Source: Anastatus disparis
Lineage: Eukaryota; Arthropoda; Insecta; Hymenoptera; Eupelmidae
Direction of reading: 5' to 3'
NCBI GenBank assembly: GCA_017163975.1
Contig: JAFFSR010000010.1
Span: 1,240,001-1,304,000, forward strand
DNA: 64,000 nt
The notes beneath the pieces were generated by a model. The model did not search any database and had not been told where the DNA came from. It saw nothing but the letters and a program-made list of their open reading frames with translations. The first letter of the stretch is position 1, and each line of letters begins with the position of its first letter. Shown here piece by piece: positions 44,004 to 56,414 of this stretch. The translations under genes were made by a program, and so were the position numbers.

Positions 44004-45445
44004 TCACCCGTCGAAACTGCAGAAACTAGCATGGGGATCAGACAAGCTGCCTATTTATTGTGATGTGTACGGTCATATAATTCGACCTTACTTGCCTAAG
44101 ACCTAAAACTTTTGTATACTCAGTGCTTTTAATCTAGTTTAAGGAGTTATTTCTTTTATCAGTTTGCCTTTGCTGGCGTTATTTTCATGCTTTCATACTT
44201 TGTTATCGCTCTGAATATAATATATGAGAGTATACTTAAAAATTTCACAAAACCACATTAGAGTTTATTCATTACTACGTTTCTTAAAACCTATTACTTC
44301 CCTCTTCTCTTTTATCTTTCTTTTTAAACTTGTGCTTTACCTATGTTTTTACTTGTATTGTTTTTATGATATAGTAATAATAATGTTTCATTCTGCAATT
44401 TTAATAAATACAATTAGTTTATTAATTTGTCTATATACTTAATTGTAGTTCTTCTTATAAAATAAACAATTAATAAGAACATACATTTTATTATTTCATT
44501 TCTTTCTTGCTTCCATTTTAAAAGTTACAGTAGTTGATAAACTAAAAAGCTGCGCTTTTTTTTCTTTTTTTTGACCAGCCTCCACACTGTTAAAAAAATC
44601 GGATTAATTATTATTAAATTTTCAATTTTCACTTTACATTTTATACAATTGTATATTCAAATCGAGGTAAAATTATTAACCTTTCTGCAACTTTATATTA
44701 AAATTGAGGGTAAAGTTACTACTTTGTATGGACAGTTTGGAAGCAAGTTTCCTATTTTACATTAATTTTAATCTTATGTTTAATTGTGCAACTCATACGT
44801 GGACATCTCGAAATTTCTTTGATTTATAATCATCCTTAGTCCCTAAACCTTCTTCTCCTTGTATTTTTTTTGTTTCCCTTTACATACATTTTCGAAGGAC
44901 ACATTGTCTTTTTTTTATTTACAGACTTACATCGTTTTTACGCTGTAATAACAGTATTGTATATTCTTAAAATTAAACAATTAAATATTATTTATTATTT
45001 TAAATCCATACTTCATTTGTTGTTTTTCATAATAAAAAAAAATTTCTTTATTGTTATCATTAATATACCGTTTATCTCTCATTCTTATTTTAGAGACTAG
45101 TTAATTAACTAAGGAGCTGTATCTTTTATTTTCTTGACCAACCTATTGTTTCTTACAGTTCCTCTCTAGCCCATATTTACCTTTCTATTTATTTTTGTTC
45201 TTACTTTCTTTTTTTTTAATCTCCAGAAAATGAGGAAGTATGTGTGTCAGTTTTTTGTTTTTATCTTTAAAAGACTTGACTATTTTTGGTTATCGTTTGT
45301 AAATTATTCTTTATTTTACATGCCTCTAACTTTATTTAATCATCATAACTATTACATTTGTCCATTATTTTAATTCTTACCTTCCATAACCCTGTGATTT
45401 CTTTTTATAAGTAAATTTAATTATTTTTTTTGGATTTGTGTATTA
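44004..45445. other. T-rich DNA, no gene recognised
   Basis: The plus strand is T-rich. The hydrophobic frames at 44224, 44571 and 44870 are by-products of that composition. Confidence 0.4.
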
Positions 45446-45645
45446 TTTTATTTAGAATTTATTCTTTTAAATTACTTACATACAATATTTTAATTTGAAT
45501 TTATTCTCTTAAATTATTTAAATGCAATATTTAAAATTAAATTCATTTTCTTAAATTATTTACATACAATATTTAAATTTAAATTTATTTTCTCAAATTA
45601 TTTGGATGCAATATTTAAATTTTGAATTTATTGTCTTAAATAAAT
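45446..45645. repeat. Tandem repeat, about 50 bp x 4
   Basis: Units with TTTATTCTCTTAAATTATTT then AxATGCAATATTTAAATT follow each other four times with substitutions. Confidence 0.75.
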
Positions 45646-45879
45646 TAAATAAAAATTGTAATATAATTTCATTATTTTGTTCGTTTGTTTTTCTTAAAAT
45701 AGTACAAGGTTTGGTTTTCTTGTTTTCTCTTTTACTTTTTTATCTTGTTTACTATTTATTTTCTCTCCAAAAAAACTTTTTCCTTCCTTCCTGTATTCTT
45801 TTATTTACCTTCTTAGTTGTTTTTTTGTTCTTTCCTGCTTTCTTATCTTTCTTGCTCCATTATCTCTATTATTAATTTT

Positions 45880-46430
45880 TTCCCCGTGGAAGGAAAAAGA
45901 GGTAAACCCTGTAAGAGGTGGATTCTCATCTTTTCTCGGTGCTCTTCAGTTCGTCCTCAAATGTCTGTAGTATTCCCAAAATCTCATCATCTGTCCACAG
46001 ATAGCTGTTTTTTTTACGTTTTCTAGTCGATTTACCTTTCGTTCTTCGGTTCGCATCTGAATATATTTCTTACACTCGTTTTCTATGTCAGTAATATGTG
46101 TGCTATTGCTTCTTCTGGTATTACGTCATTTTTGAAACTTATAATTTTAATCTCATTCCCCTTGATTTTTCTCCTTTAATTTGGTGATAGCTCGACACAT
46201 GCTTTCCTTTCTTTTAGTTCATATTCTATTTCTATTTCCTCAAAGTCTTGCAAGACTTTCATATATAAGTTTTCTCCTGTTTCATATTGTTGTTCTTGAT
46301 TCTTCATGTTTCTTCTACATCTTCATACTTGTTTTCTTGTTTTCCTACAACTTCCGATTCCTTATCTTTCTCTCGCATTTCCATTGTTCTCGTTATAAGA
46401 GCTCCCCTTCAAGGTGTTGGTCGAGTTTTA
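45880..46430 (-). pseudogene. Unrecognised coding relic (T-rich plus strand)
   Basis: On the minus strand the composition is coding-like. One open stretch reads EQQYETGENLYMKVLQDFEE and on for some 40 residues. Further down (about 46040-45930) another reads SYLWTDDEILGILQTFEDEL, a helix resembling a Myb/SANT-like start. Stops and shifts separate the pieces. It lies downstream, on the same strand, of the envelope fragment at 47645 and may belong to the same element, but I cannot name it. Confidence 0.35.
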
Positions 46431-47400
46431 ACTGCACTACTTTTCTTTTTTTTCCTTGCATCCGTATTTGTTATTATCTTTGCAAATGGTATGGATAAAA
46501 GTCCTTTTTGTGCATAGTACATTTTTCTTAATTTTTTACTTTCTGCTATCCTCTCTTTTTTTGCTAATTTTGTAACTTGATTATATTTTCTACAGTATGG
46601 ACACTTTTTTCCCGAATCTGCCGACCTGTCAGATTCATATATGCAATTCCTTGAATGTAGTCTTTTTCAGGTTCAGTAACTATGGATCTTCGACACCCAT
46701 ATTTTCCACTTTTCTTCTTTTGATAAATGATTTACGTTGGAAGGTCATTTTGTTAATTTCAATAATTCCCTAGTTGGATATTTGTTTCCTTTTTCTTTTT
46801 CCTTCCCCTATTCTTGTTTCTTACGTTTGTAAACGATCTTTTTTTGTTATTCTGAAAGTCCTGGAACCCGATAGAAAAAAAAGAAAAATTTTGTCAGTTT
46901 CGCTGGTATACTCGTTTCTTTTTTTTTTTTTTAATAATTTTTTTCCCTTTCTATTATTTATTAAGAATTTTCTTTTGCTTTTAAGTATTTATAGGCTCCT
47001 TGTCTTTAATTGTGCATGTATTGTCTTTTTTTTTGTAATTTTTTTATTTTTACAGGGAATTTTTTTTTATTTATGTTTGCCTTTGCATGTGTTGATTCCC
47101 TTTCCCCTGATATACTATCATATACACGTTCCTCCTCATTCTTTTCTAGTCCCTTTTCATTATTTTCTCTGATCTGTCCTTAATGTAACAACAATTGGGT
47201 AACCGAATTCCATGCTGCTCTCAACAAGTATATGGAAAACCCATATAAGCTATATATTGCAGATCCGTGTATAACCGGGTCAATTAATAATTTTATTAGA
47301 CGTCCTAACATAAATATTTGCTAGCATTGTTAAGGTTTCCTTATTAAAAAAATTCCTTAATGTTATTTACTGCTTATATATCTTTCTATCCCTTAGGTGA
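46431..47400. other. T-rich DNA, no gene recognised
   Basis: Pyrimidine-rich plus strand with hydrophobic chance frames (such as 46774-47172). No motif. Confidence 0.4.
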
Positions 47401-47644
47401 CGTTATTTAATACCGTTGGTTTCACTATTGGGAATAGTATCATGTCTCTTAGTTGATTTATGTCTTTTTCTTCACATATTACTCCCATTATCAAAATTCC
47501 CGGACTCAAATATGTCAATTTTGGTTTTGATTGCGATCTTAAGATTTCGGGGGTTTCGTTTCGCCAAATCGACGGTATAATTCTATATCATGTTTCACGT
47601 AGTTTATGCATTCATGTCACAGGGAACTTTTCGCCCATTTCTTA

Positions 47645-48055
47645 CTAATATACGTGAACGAGGAGATAAACATAATTCTTCCTGAGATTTAAAAACTGGT
47701 AGTTGCTTATATCACCACCTGTATTCCTATGTCGAACTTCTACCGCTAGATACTTTAATAAGTATACTACTTCTCCTACTACGTCCCCCATGTACCCTTG
47801 TGCTTCCATTAATCGAAGTCCAAATTCTTTTGGCGCTATTGTTGATATTAACAACGCATTTCCGAGGACTTTTCTTTCCAATTCGCATTTTTGAAAAATT
47901 ATATTATAATACATTTCTTGAATTTGTCCGCGTATATATTTCTCTACATATGAAAATTTTGAATTTATATAAACAAACACGCTGGCGCTGGAACCACGCT
48001 TTACGAAACTACTGTTTCGTGCTTTTTCTAAAATAAATAACTTAGGATGTTCCAT
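47645..48055 (-). pseudogene. Envelope glycoprotein fragment (chuvirus-like)
   Basis: A 136-codon frame with EHPKLFILEKARNSS, VYINSKFSYVEKYIRGQI, then a heptad region with KCELERKVL and APKEFGLRLM. The order and wording match the middle of the longer glycoprotein relic at 61.5-63.9 kb, so the two are homologous and this is a partial second locus. The frame ends in a stop after an altered tail, and the rest of the gene is not readable. It is followed upstream by an unrelated retrotransposon. Confidence 0.6.
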
Positions 48056-48370
48056 ACATGTAATGGTATATCCGCATATGCGACTTCTGGATGGCGTTAG
48101 CTGTTGCTTGTGCTATGAGTTGCCCAGTTTTCTTTAATTTTTTTGATTAAGTGCATTTCAATTTATATTTTGCAATCGCAAGTGCGGCGTGGGAGTTTTG
48201 ATGTTGCGTCTTATATAATTTTGTGAATAAAAAGTGCTAGTCAGTTGGATTTATAATTAAGTTAAAAGAAGCACATTTTTAGGTCAAGTGCCGGCAAACT
48301 AGCCATTTATTACTCATGTACTCCCCTTTTCTACTACCCTTGTGTCTATGCTAAGTTATTCGCGCAAAGC
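48056..48370. other. 5' flank of the LINE relic
   Basis: No gene; probably the 5' UTR of the non-LTR element. Confidence 0.4.
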
Positions 48371-49295
48371 ATGATAAATACAAGAAGCAATTCCAGCAAG
48401 CAAAATAATAATAAAAACTCTGTCAAACCTAACACCCTGCATCAAAACTCGAGTTTGAAATCAATTTCAGACTTTTTCAGTATAAGTGATCTGCATCTAG
48501 GTAAATCCAATTCAAGTACAATAATGCCTCTGAAAACTAATAACGATAGTCTTATGAAAGAAGTCCTCGACAAAATGAGTGGTTTAACAAGCGATATGAA
48601 AGAAATCAGAAATGAGATAGCTTCTATAAAGAATATAATTAAAGATGTAAATGACGAATTGAGAGAACGTGACAACAAATGGAATAAAGAGAAGCTGAAT
48701 AAATCAAACCGTTTGAGGAAACTCGAACAAAAAGATGAACTTGCCGCTAGAAAAAAAAAGAAGGAAAAATATTGTTATTATAAGCTATACGCTAAATACA
48801 AATCAGTACGCTGAGGAAATAAATTCATTGTTGAAACTGAGGCAACTTGAAATCGTGACTAAAATTGTTGAAGCTAAGCATATTAAAACAAAAAAAGGAC
48901 TTGACATCATTATTGCTAAAGCGGAAAATTTTGAAGAGAAGCTAAAAATTATAAAAAATAAACATATACTGAGAGGTTCAACATTATATATTTTCAATGA
49001 TCGAACTTTAGCAGAACAAAATATTCAAGAAAAACTGGAAGTTATAACATATAAAGAAGAAAAAACGGACAAGCAAGTAAAACTAGGTTACTTGAAAATT
49101 ACAACTGATGGCGCCACCAAGGTGTGGAATGAAGAAACTAATGAACTGACAGACTTGAATACAAGTCGTGACACCTTTCGCGGCGCACCAAACAATATGT
49201 CTATGCCAACGCACACCGCGAAAGCATTTAGCGCCGCCTTTGCAGGACGTGTGTCAATGACAACAACAACAACCATCCTCTCTTGCAGATATTAA
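48371..49295 (+). pseudogene. Non-LTR retrotransposon ORF1, frameshifted
   Basis: The first part (ATG 48371) has a Ser/Asn-rich start, then a coiled coil from about residue 60 to 125 (MSGLTSDMKEIRNEIASIKN and on). Near 48760 a one-base shift moves the reading to a second frame (KKRRKNIVIISYTLNTNQYA, later VEAKHIKTKKGLDIIIAKAE and IKNKHILRGSTLYIFNDRTL), which has the RRM-like shape and basic surface of the ORF1 nucleic-acid chaperones of LINE-type elements. The tail after WNEETNEL looks foreign. ORF1 packages the RNA of the element. The same-strand endonuclease relic lies 100 bp downstream. Confidence 0.7.
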
Positions 49296-49379
49296 TTTTT
49301 TTTTTGATAATTCCTAAGTTGTTCCTAATTGTCGTTCACTAAAGAGTAAACGACAAAATAGAAAACTAACGAAATCACA

Positions 49380-50035
49380 GTTTAGATAATTTATTTTGCA
49401 TTCCGTATGATGATTTTGCAGCACATCTAAATGACTGAGCAATATTGTGCATTTCCGAAACTTGACATTTCAAAAACTTGAAAAATCTCCCCGCGATGTT
49501 TAATAAATTTAAATTTATTGAATTATCAGTAGTAAAGGATAATGTTGTGAGTAGATCGAGTGACGGTCGATGCATAATGTATGGCACAGAAAAAGTAAAA
49601 TATCTTATAAACTATACCAATGATGAGTTTTTAGCTTTAAAATGTACTATTAATTATACGAACTTTTTAAATAATGTTTATCTAAAGCCTGACTTTTTTA
49701 TTCTTTTTTAAATTATCTTTAAATACGTTTATGAACTTCGATGGTGTCAATTAGTGGGCGGAGATTCTAATACGCGTATCCGTGAACTTAACCAACTGTC
49801 TGAAGATATGTTTTCAAGTTCCAACTTCTATCCTAATCGCAAAAACACGGATCACAAAATCAACAGGCAAGGTAAGATATTAACTGAGGCAATGGAAAAT
49901 ACTGGCCTATAAGTCTTGAATTGTAGAAGTCACTCTGGCTTACTAGGAAGCTCAACGTTTATTAACAGCACTGGATTTAGCATCATAGACTACATCTGCT
50001 CTAATTATACAGGTCTTATCTTATCAAAATTCTAG
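49380..50035 (+). pseudogene. Non-LTR retrotransposon ORF2 endonuclease relic
   Basis: The frame at 49478-49711 gives an AP-endonuclease-like middle part (KFIELSVVKDNVVSRSSDGR, LKCTINYTNFLNNVYLKPD). After a stop the next segment (about 49735-50030) shows VGGDSNTRIRELNQL, in place of the usual GGDFN-type motif, and later STFINSTGFSIIDYICSN, the SxxDY-type catalytic end. A TAA (near 49912) and frame changes break it. No reverse transcriptase follows; the copy is cut off at about 50035. Confidence 0.7.
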
Positions 50036-50884
50036 CTTAATACATTTGTGAAGATACATCAATTAAAGATGTCTAGAAAGTTTAAAGTCAATCTGTTGAA
50101 AATTGGCTGATATTCGCTGCAGCAAAGAAGCTAAAATCACATAAAAAGCATATTTTAAAATAAATGACTTTAGTTTTTTATTTAACTTTTATTTAAAAAT
50201 TCATACCCATATATAATCAATAATTTATCCAGATAAATTAGACTTTTATCTTAATGATTTTTTCAAGTTTTAGGTCTGCTCTCGCCAATATTCTAATAAT
50301 ATTTTTAAAATTAAAAATATATTTTAAAAATTACAATATTTTAATATTTATTAAAATTTTTTTTATATTCAAAATAGTTGTTTTAATATAGCATTATAAA
50401 AAAATTAATAATTTAATAGGAAAATGTTATAAGAAAATATACTATAAAGTTATTAAATATAATATAATGTCATTAAAACTTTATTAGTAATTTATTAAAA
50501 ATTTAAAAATTTGTCTAACTACTTACTTGAAATGAAAAATATTGTGCATCATTGATACATCAACAAATTTCCTAGTTTCATTTCTGATAAAACTAGAAAT
50601 ACCTTGAAGAGATGAATGGCCTCGTCTCTCTGTGTTCCATTATTCTATTTTCCACTTCACTTGCATAAATATTGTTTTTTTTTTATTTCATTGCTGAATT
50701 TAGATTTTGAATTTGTCGTACAAGCAGATCTTGATGCTTCAGTACTTGATGTAGAATGAAGTGGATTTGTTATTGAAGTGAGTAATGTAGTTGATTTGTT
50801 TGTTGTTGGACGTCTTTTCTTCTTTCTACCTATTCTTCGCTTTGAATCTGGTACTGGTTTTTTTTTGACATCTTCTAAAATCAA
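50036..50884. other. AT-rich DNA; Lys/Ser-rich frame at 50657-50884
   Basis: No gene recognised. A 75-codon minus-strand frame is basic at one end (SKRRIGRKKKRRPTTNK) and Ser/Thr-rich at the other. It could be a relic of a nuclear protein, but nothing confirms it. Confidence 0.3.
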
Positions 50885-50905
50885 TTGTCAATGTTTACTG
50901 AATAT

Positions 50906-50959
<54 letters not shown>

Positions 50960-51790
50960 CCCATTCTCTGTCAAATCTAAGGACGAAAAATTTTTTTTCG
51001 CTATAAGTTAGTGAAATGGTTCTTTTCCATATTATGAACCATTCAGATTTTCTTTAGATTCCTTTAGTACATATTTTTAAAGCTACAAATCTTCAAAGTT
51101 GGGCAAAAACCATATTTATGACATTTTTGACTATTTTAAGCTTAAGTTTTTTAAGCTCAGTTGGGTTGCGTTTTAGGAATTTATTACTGAAAAACTTTTT
51201 TCTTCAGAATAACTAATTTTTTAGAAAAAATTAATTTAAAAGTGCAAATGCAGCCATTCGCTAAGCTAAAGTCATTTGAAGCATTAAAATATCACTTTTC
51301 AAGGTATCGAACTACGATGCCATGTCCAAGAAAATCATCGGAGTAGTTAATATATTTATAAATATGGCCTACAAATTTCAGGGTGGACATCTTGGGCGTT
51401 GCCTTGGAAAAAATTAGAATGTAATCAAAAATAATGAATAATGTGATTTTTAGCTTCATTTACTCATTTTAATACAAACTTGTACTTATCGGTTGCAGAT
51501 GTCCCTTTGCAAACATTAATAGAAATAGTTATGTACTTGACAAATATTAAAATATATTAAAAAATATCTTCTGAAAGATTTAGAGTGAACCAAACCTTGA
51601 GATTTTTTTAACAAACCATGTGCCATAGGATATTGATTCACACATTGTCTTATACTGATCTTCAACGTACTGAGATACAAAAAAACATAAGTTCAGTTAT
51701 ATATCACTGCCCTGATAAAAAAAAATCAGGTGATATATCACCTGTCTTTTTCACCAGGGTGACTGTAAGAAAAAGTAAATTGAATATTAA
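50885..51790. repeat. Large inverted repeat, left arm
   Basis: From an (AT)n tract (50908-50957) through CCATTCTCTGTCAAATCTAA, GAACCATT, GCAGATGTCCCTTTGCAAAC, CTGAAAGATTTAGAGTGAAC and CACCAGGGTGACTG, the sequence reappears inverted between 58720 and 54180. Confidence 0.85.
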
Positions 51791-51847
51791 TGTATATCAA
51801 TCTCTAATATATGTTTGATTGTAATTATTTGTTCTTATATATAATAT

Positions 51848-52215
51848 CTGTCCTTTTCTAATCAAATAATTGATTTTTTTACAAAAACTAATAATTTTAG
51901 CAAAAAATGAAGAGAAAGCCCCATCTCGTATCAGAAAAAGCAAAATTTTCTTTGATGAGAAAAAATTAATTTTATCGCTTTGTTTTTAAGAAAACCTTGA
52001 AAAACTTAAAATATAGAGGTTAGGGTAAACAATTTGGTTTTTGAAGCTTTTCTTTAAAACGAAGCAATAAAATTAATTCTTTCTCATCGAAGAAAATTTT
52101 GCTTTTTCTGATACGAGATAGGGCTTTCTCTTCATTTTCTGCTAAAATTATTAGTTTTTGTAAAAAAATCAATTCTTTGATTACAAAAGGACAGATATAC
52201 TTTACCTGATCTTAA
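51848..52215. mobile_element. TTAA MITE (family A), copy 2
   Basis: It matches the MITE in the polymerase gene (CTGTCCTTTTCTAATCAAA, GAAAACCTTGAAAAACTTA, and the inverse arm). The right end runs to TTAA at 52212-52215. The left TTAA and the first 15 bases are missing or diverged. Confidence 0.85.
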
Positions 52216-52259
52216 GATCAAAGTATCTACTGATGTTATTATTAAGTTTAGTTTTAGAA

Positions 52260-53090
52260 ACTGATTGATTCTGCTGAAAATTTAGCTAAAATCAGCTAAA
52301 AGTCAGCTAAAATTTAGATGAATTTAGCTATAATTTAGCTGAAAGCAAGCTAAAAGTCAGCAAAAAGTTACCTATAAGTTAGGTAGAAGTTAGCTAAAAG
52401 TTAGCTGGTGATCAACTAAGAGTTAGCTAAAATTTAGATATATTTAGCTGTAATTTAGCCAAAAGCTAGCTACATCTCTCTATATTATAAAAAGATTTCG
52501 CCGCTTCCGCTGTCTATAAGAATTTGATTTGTCCTTAGTTAGCTAGAATTTAGCTAGAATCGAACTGAAATTTAGCTAAAAATTAGCGAAAAGTTAGCTT
52601 AAAGTTAGCTGAAGTCAGATAAAATTACATAAAAGTTAGCTACATTAAATCAAAAGTTAACTAAATTTAATATTAAAATTAGCTAAATTTATGCAAAATT
52701 TAGATAGAAATTAGCAATTTAAGCAATTTTAGGTAAATATTGATTTGATTTAAGCAATTTTAGGTAAATATTGATTTGATTTAAGCAATTTTAGGTAAAT
52801 ATTGATTTGATTTAAGCAATTAGGTAAATATTAATTTGATTTCAACTGAATTTTAGCTGCATTTTAAATCTATTTATATTATATTCTCTCTATACTATTG
52901 AAAGTAATCGCTGTTATTGTCAGAAACGTGTCCCTCATTTTCGGACCTACATTACAGCGTTAAATTTAGCTGGATTAAAGCTTGAAATTAGCTAGAAAAT
53001 AACTAAATTAAGCTAAATTTGAGCTTTAAAATAGCTGAAAATTAGCTGAATTTAAACTTGTAGTTAACTTGGTAATAGTTAATTTTAAGT
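52260..53090. repeat. AGCTAAA-type repeat with a 31-bp tandem
   Basis: Words such as TTAGCTAAAAG, GTTAGCTAAAA and AAATTTAGCTG fill 52270-52710 and 52965-53080. A 31-bp unit (AGGTAAATATTGATTTGATT...) is repeated four times at 52729-52845. TTTCGCCGCTTCC at 52497 recalls 27.8 kb. Confidence 0.85.
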
Positions 53091-53559
53091 TTTGTGTATA
53101 ACCATATATGATAACATATAAGTTTAAGATTTATAATAAATGAAAAATAGGTAACAATATTTTTTCTACAATTAGCTTATTATCCTGTAATCATCGTGAA
53201 GTTTAATCATATAAATAATTATTAATTTTATGATTTTATTTAAAGTATAGGGTTGAAAATATCATTTTGAAAAAGCTAAATTAAAGTTTAATAATCAAAT
53301 TTTGTTAGATCAAAATCAAAATCAAACACTTATATATAGTCTTTATAAATTTAATTTTTATTTAATTTTGTAAAAAAACACTAACATCACAGTTTTCCAA
53401 ATTTTTTATTCTTAATCCAAAAATGTTTCAAATATCTCTTTATTACTGCCTTCCATTTTTAGTTCATTATAAAACTATCAAATATAAAACTATCACTATA
53501 TTGAGTTCATTATAAAAGTATCAAATAAAATCTCTATAATTAAATTATTAAATCAAGTG
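53091..53559. other. AT-rich DNA, nothing seen
   Basis: No gene or structure recognised; CTATCAAATATAAAACTATCA-type short repeats near 53480. Confidence 0.4.
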
Positions 53560-53860
53560 TATTTATTTACTGTCTGCCTGTATCTACTTAGCTGAATCAT
53601 AGTAAGATTATTACAACTATATTCCTATATATTTCTTTCAAAATTCAAGTATATTTAATCGTGACAGCGATTTGAATCAATTAAAGTTGGTAGAGTCTTT
53701 CTACCACTAGACTAACATTTGATAAAACGTTTATAAATCAATTATTAACTTTATTACTTTATTCAATATTATAATAAAACATATACACGTAGCCCTCATA
53801 ATACACAACATTTAATTAATCATTCTGTCCTGGTGTAAAGTCAGAACTTCACAGATGATT
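53560..53860. repeat. Dispersed repeat ending in TCCTGGTG, copy 1
   Basis: It shares its order of blocks (CGTGACAGCGATT, CTTTATTACTT, then CTGTCCTGGTGTAAAGTCAG) with 55440-55800 and, inverted, 59129-59480. Confidence 0.6.
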
Positions 53861-53979
53861 AGATTCATTAAAAGATCATTGAAGATTTACCTGAAGAAAA
53901 CTTTCTAATAATTGAAATTATTTGGTATTTTAAATAAAAGATACTAAAAAAATTGCAAATTTTTGAATATTTTTTTAAA

Positions 53980-54035
53980 GTTATAAAAACCAGATGGGAG
54001 TTGACGCGCTTGCGTGCAGGGGGCTTGCCCCCTAG
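53980..54035 (+). mobile_element. Helitron 3' end, third copy
   Basis: GGGAGTTGACGCGCTTGCG then a hairpin GGGGGC-TT-GCCCCC and CTAG (54032-54035) followed by T. The subterminal block is the reverse of the ends of the repeats at 20.6 and 21.5 kb. Confidence 0.65.
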
Positions 54036-54591
54036 TCGTAATTGAAATTTTCTGGAAATTTGTCATTGAATCCAATGATGTGACAGCAATAATTGTATAT
54101 GTAATTATGTATAAAAACTTGGTATTCATTTAAACAAATAATTACAATCAACATATAATAAAGATTGATATTCAATTTATTTTTTCTGATAGTCACCCTG
54201 GTGATAAATCACCTGATTTTTCTTAACAGGGCAGTGATATATAACTAAATCCATGTCTTTTTGTATCTCAGTACATTCAAAATCAGTATAAGGCAGTATG
54301 TAAATCAATATCCTATTGGATAAAATCAATTGGATTTAAATTAAATAATAATCAACAATATTCTTATGAATTCACACAAAAAGTTCTAACATGTAAGTAG
54401 AATTGCATTTTCAGTTTTGTATCTTGTAACTTATACATCTAAGAAAAAGGTATAAGCATATAATCGATCATTTTGTATTCAGCGTATAAGAAATTGAATT
54501 CAAACATTAGTTAGTTATAAAGTTGAGTTACTTTGTCTGTAAAAATGCAATAACAAATGTGATGAATTATCTGTAAAAAGCAAATCGTGTC

Positions 54592-54645
54592 TTCCCTGTT
54601 GAAAAAAATCAGGAGACAAATCACCTGATTTTTTTTAACAGGGCT
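54592..54645. repeat. CCCTGTT foldback, one of three
   Basis: CCCTGTTGAAAAAAATCAGG and its inverse, about 50 bp end to end, form a hairpin. Similar foldbacks are at 51708-51770 and 54190-54232. Confidence 0.75.
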
Positions 54646-55439
54646 ATCTCTTGGTCAGTTAACATTATTCAATATGTAAAATTATTCCTTGACTAAAAAT
54701 TAAATTAATTATTCCTTAACGTGTTATTGTATCTTGAGATAGATTATGTTCAATTTATGAAAAAAATAAAGCAAAAATAATTCCACTCATCTTTTCAGTC
54801 AAATAAACAAAGGATATATTAGTTACCAATCATAATTTTCAAGAAATTCAATGACATTTAATTTTTTTCTAATAAAAAAGGCCTGATCCGTTCTAAATCC
54901 TATAAGAAAAGAAATTTACATATACTTACCTGTCATTATGTGTTATTAGAAATATTAGCAGTATGATTGTTACGTCATGACGTACCTATTATTTCAAAAT
55001 TTGTTATTCTGAAATATGCAGTTATTGATCAATCAGATAATTTAACTTAATAAGCATATTGTGAAATTAAGTTTTTTTATAAAAAACAAAAGAAAGTGCA
55101 ACGTGATTTACAAAATTAACAAAACAAGAACAGTCTGAAGGCTACATGAACCAGATTTACCACATCAACCATATTATTTAATAAGAGTCAAAATGCATAA
55201 TAGGCATTGCTTCATCGATTGACATCAATTTATAATTGAAATTATAAAACAATTATTCTTGAACAAAAGCAGGGATCATCAATATAAAAAGACAGACAAA
55301 ATCAAGATTAACAGGCACTACCCCAGTATTTTTATTGGTACTCAGTTACACATCCTGTGAAAATCGCACTTTAATTTCAAATCAAAGTTATCCCTAATTC
55401 AATATTTATACTTTATACACGTCTCAAATAATCATCATG

Positions 55440-55800
55440 AAGTTTTAGGTCTAATTAACTCGAGTCTTATTTGAATTATGCCGATCTATTCCTTGTTTGC
55501 ACATATTCAGTCTTCAACTACTCAATTTAACGAAAGGTAAGAATATTGAATTCATATTCTCATTTCAAAGTCTTTTTAAATAAATATCTTTTAATACATT
55601 CAATAGTGAGAGCGATTCTACTCAATTACATATTGATGGAACTCATTCACCATTAGAATTCATACACTTTTGTCTTTTATTACTAAATTTTATTAATTAA
55701 TTCAAATATTTTCAATCAACGCAATTTACATATAAATCTATACAATTAGATAAATATATTTATTCATTTTTATTTAGTCCTGGTGCAAGCCAGGACTTAA
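55440..55800. repeat. Dispersed repeat ending in TCCTGGTG, copy 2
   Basis: It carries CTCGAGTCTTATTTGAATTA, then AGTGAGAGCGATT, and ends in the palindrome AGTCCTGGTGCAAGCCAGGACTT at about 55776. Inverted copy at 59129-59480. Confidence 0.7.
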
Positions 55801-56166
55801 CAATGATATAACCTTGAACTATGAAATAAACAAAAATTTTTTTAAATTCAGCATTTAAAAATATTTTTCATGTGCTGCGGTGGCACATGATTTGTTGAAA
55901 AAATCTTAAGGTTTGATTCACTCTAAATCTTTCAGAAGATATTTTTTAATATATTTTAATATTTGTAAAGTATACAACTATTCCTATCAATGTTTGCAAA
56001 GGGACATCTGCAACCGATGAGTACAAGTTTATATTAAAATGAGTAAATGTAGCTAAAAATCACATTATTCATTATTTTTAATTACATTCTAATTTTTTCC
56101 AAAGCAACGCCCAAGATATCCACTCTAAATAATATTTAAATTATATTTGTAGGCTACAATTATACA

Positions 56167-56381
56167 CAGGCCCGGACTAACGGGGGGGGCTAGGGGAGGC
56201 TGAAGCCCCGGGCCCCACTGATTCAGGGGCCCCGCTAAAACGATTTTGATATTTAAAAAAAAAATAATCTTCTTATTCTTTGTAAAACAAAAAATTTAAT
56301 TATGATAGATATTTAATCTTAATCAAAGTATTGTTTTCTTATTATTTTTTATAAAAATTATCAAAATTATTTCTAAGCTGA

Positions 56382-56414
<33 letters not shown>

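Noticed and set aside
46181..47172. Hydrophobic plus-strand frames that look like membrane proteins
   Set aside because: T-rich composition makes Phe/Leu frames by chance; the opposite strand looks more coding-like in part.
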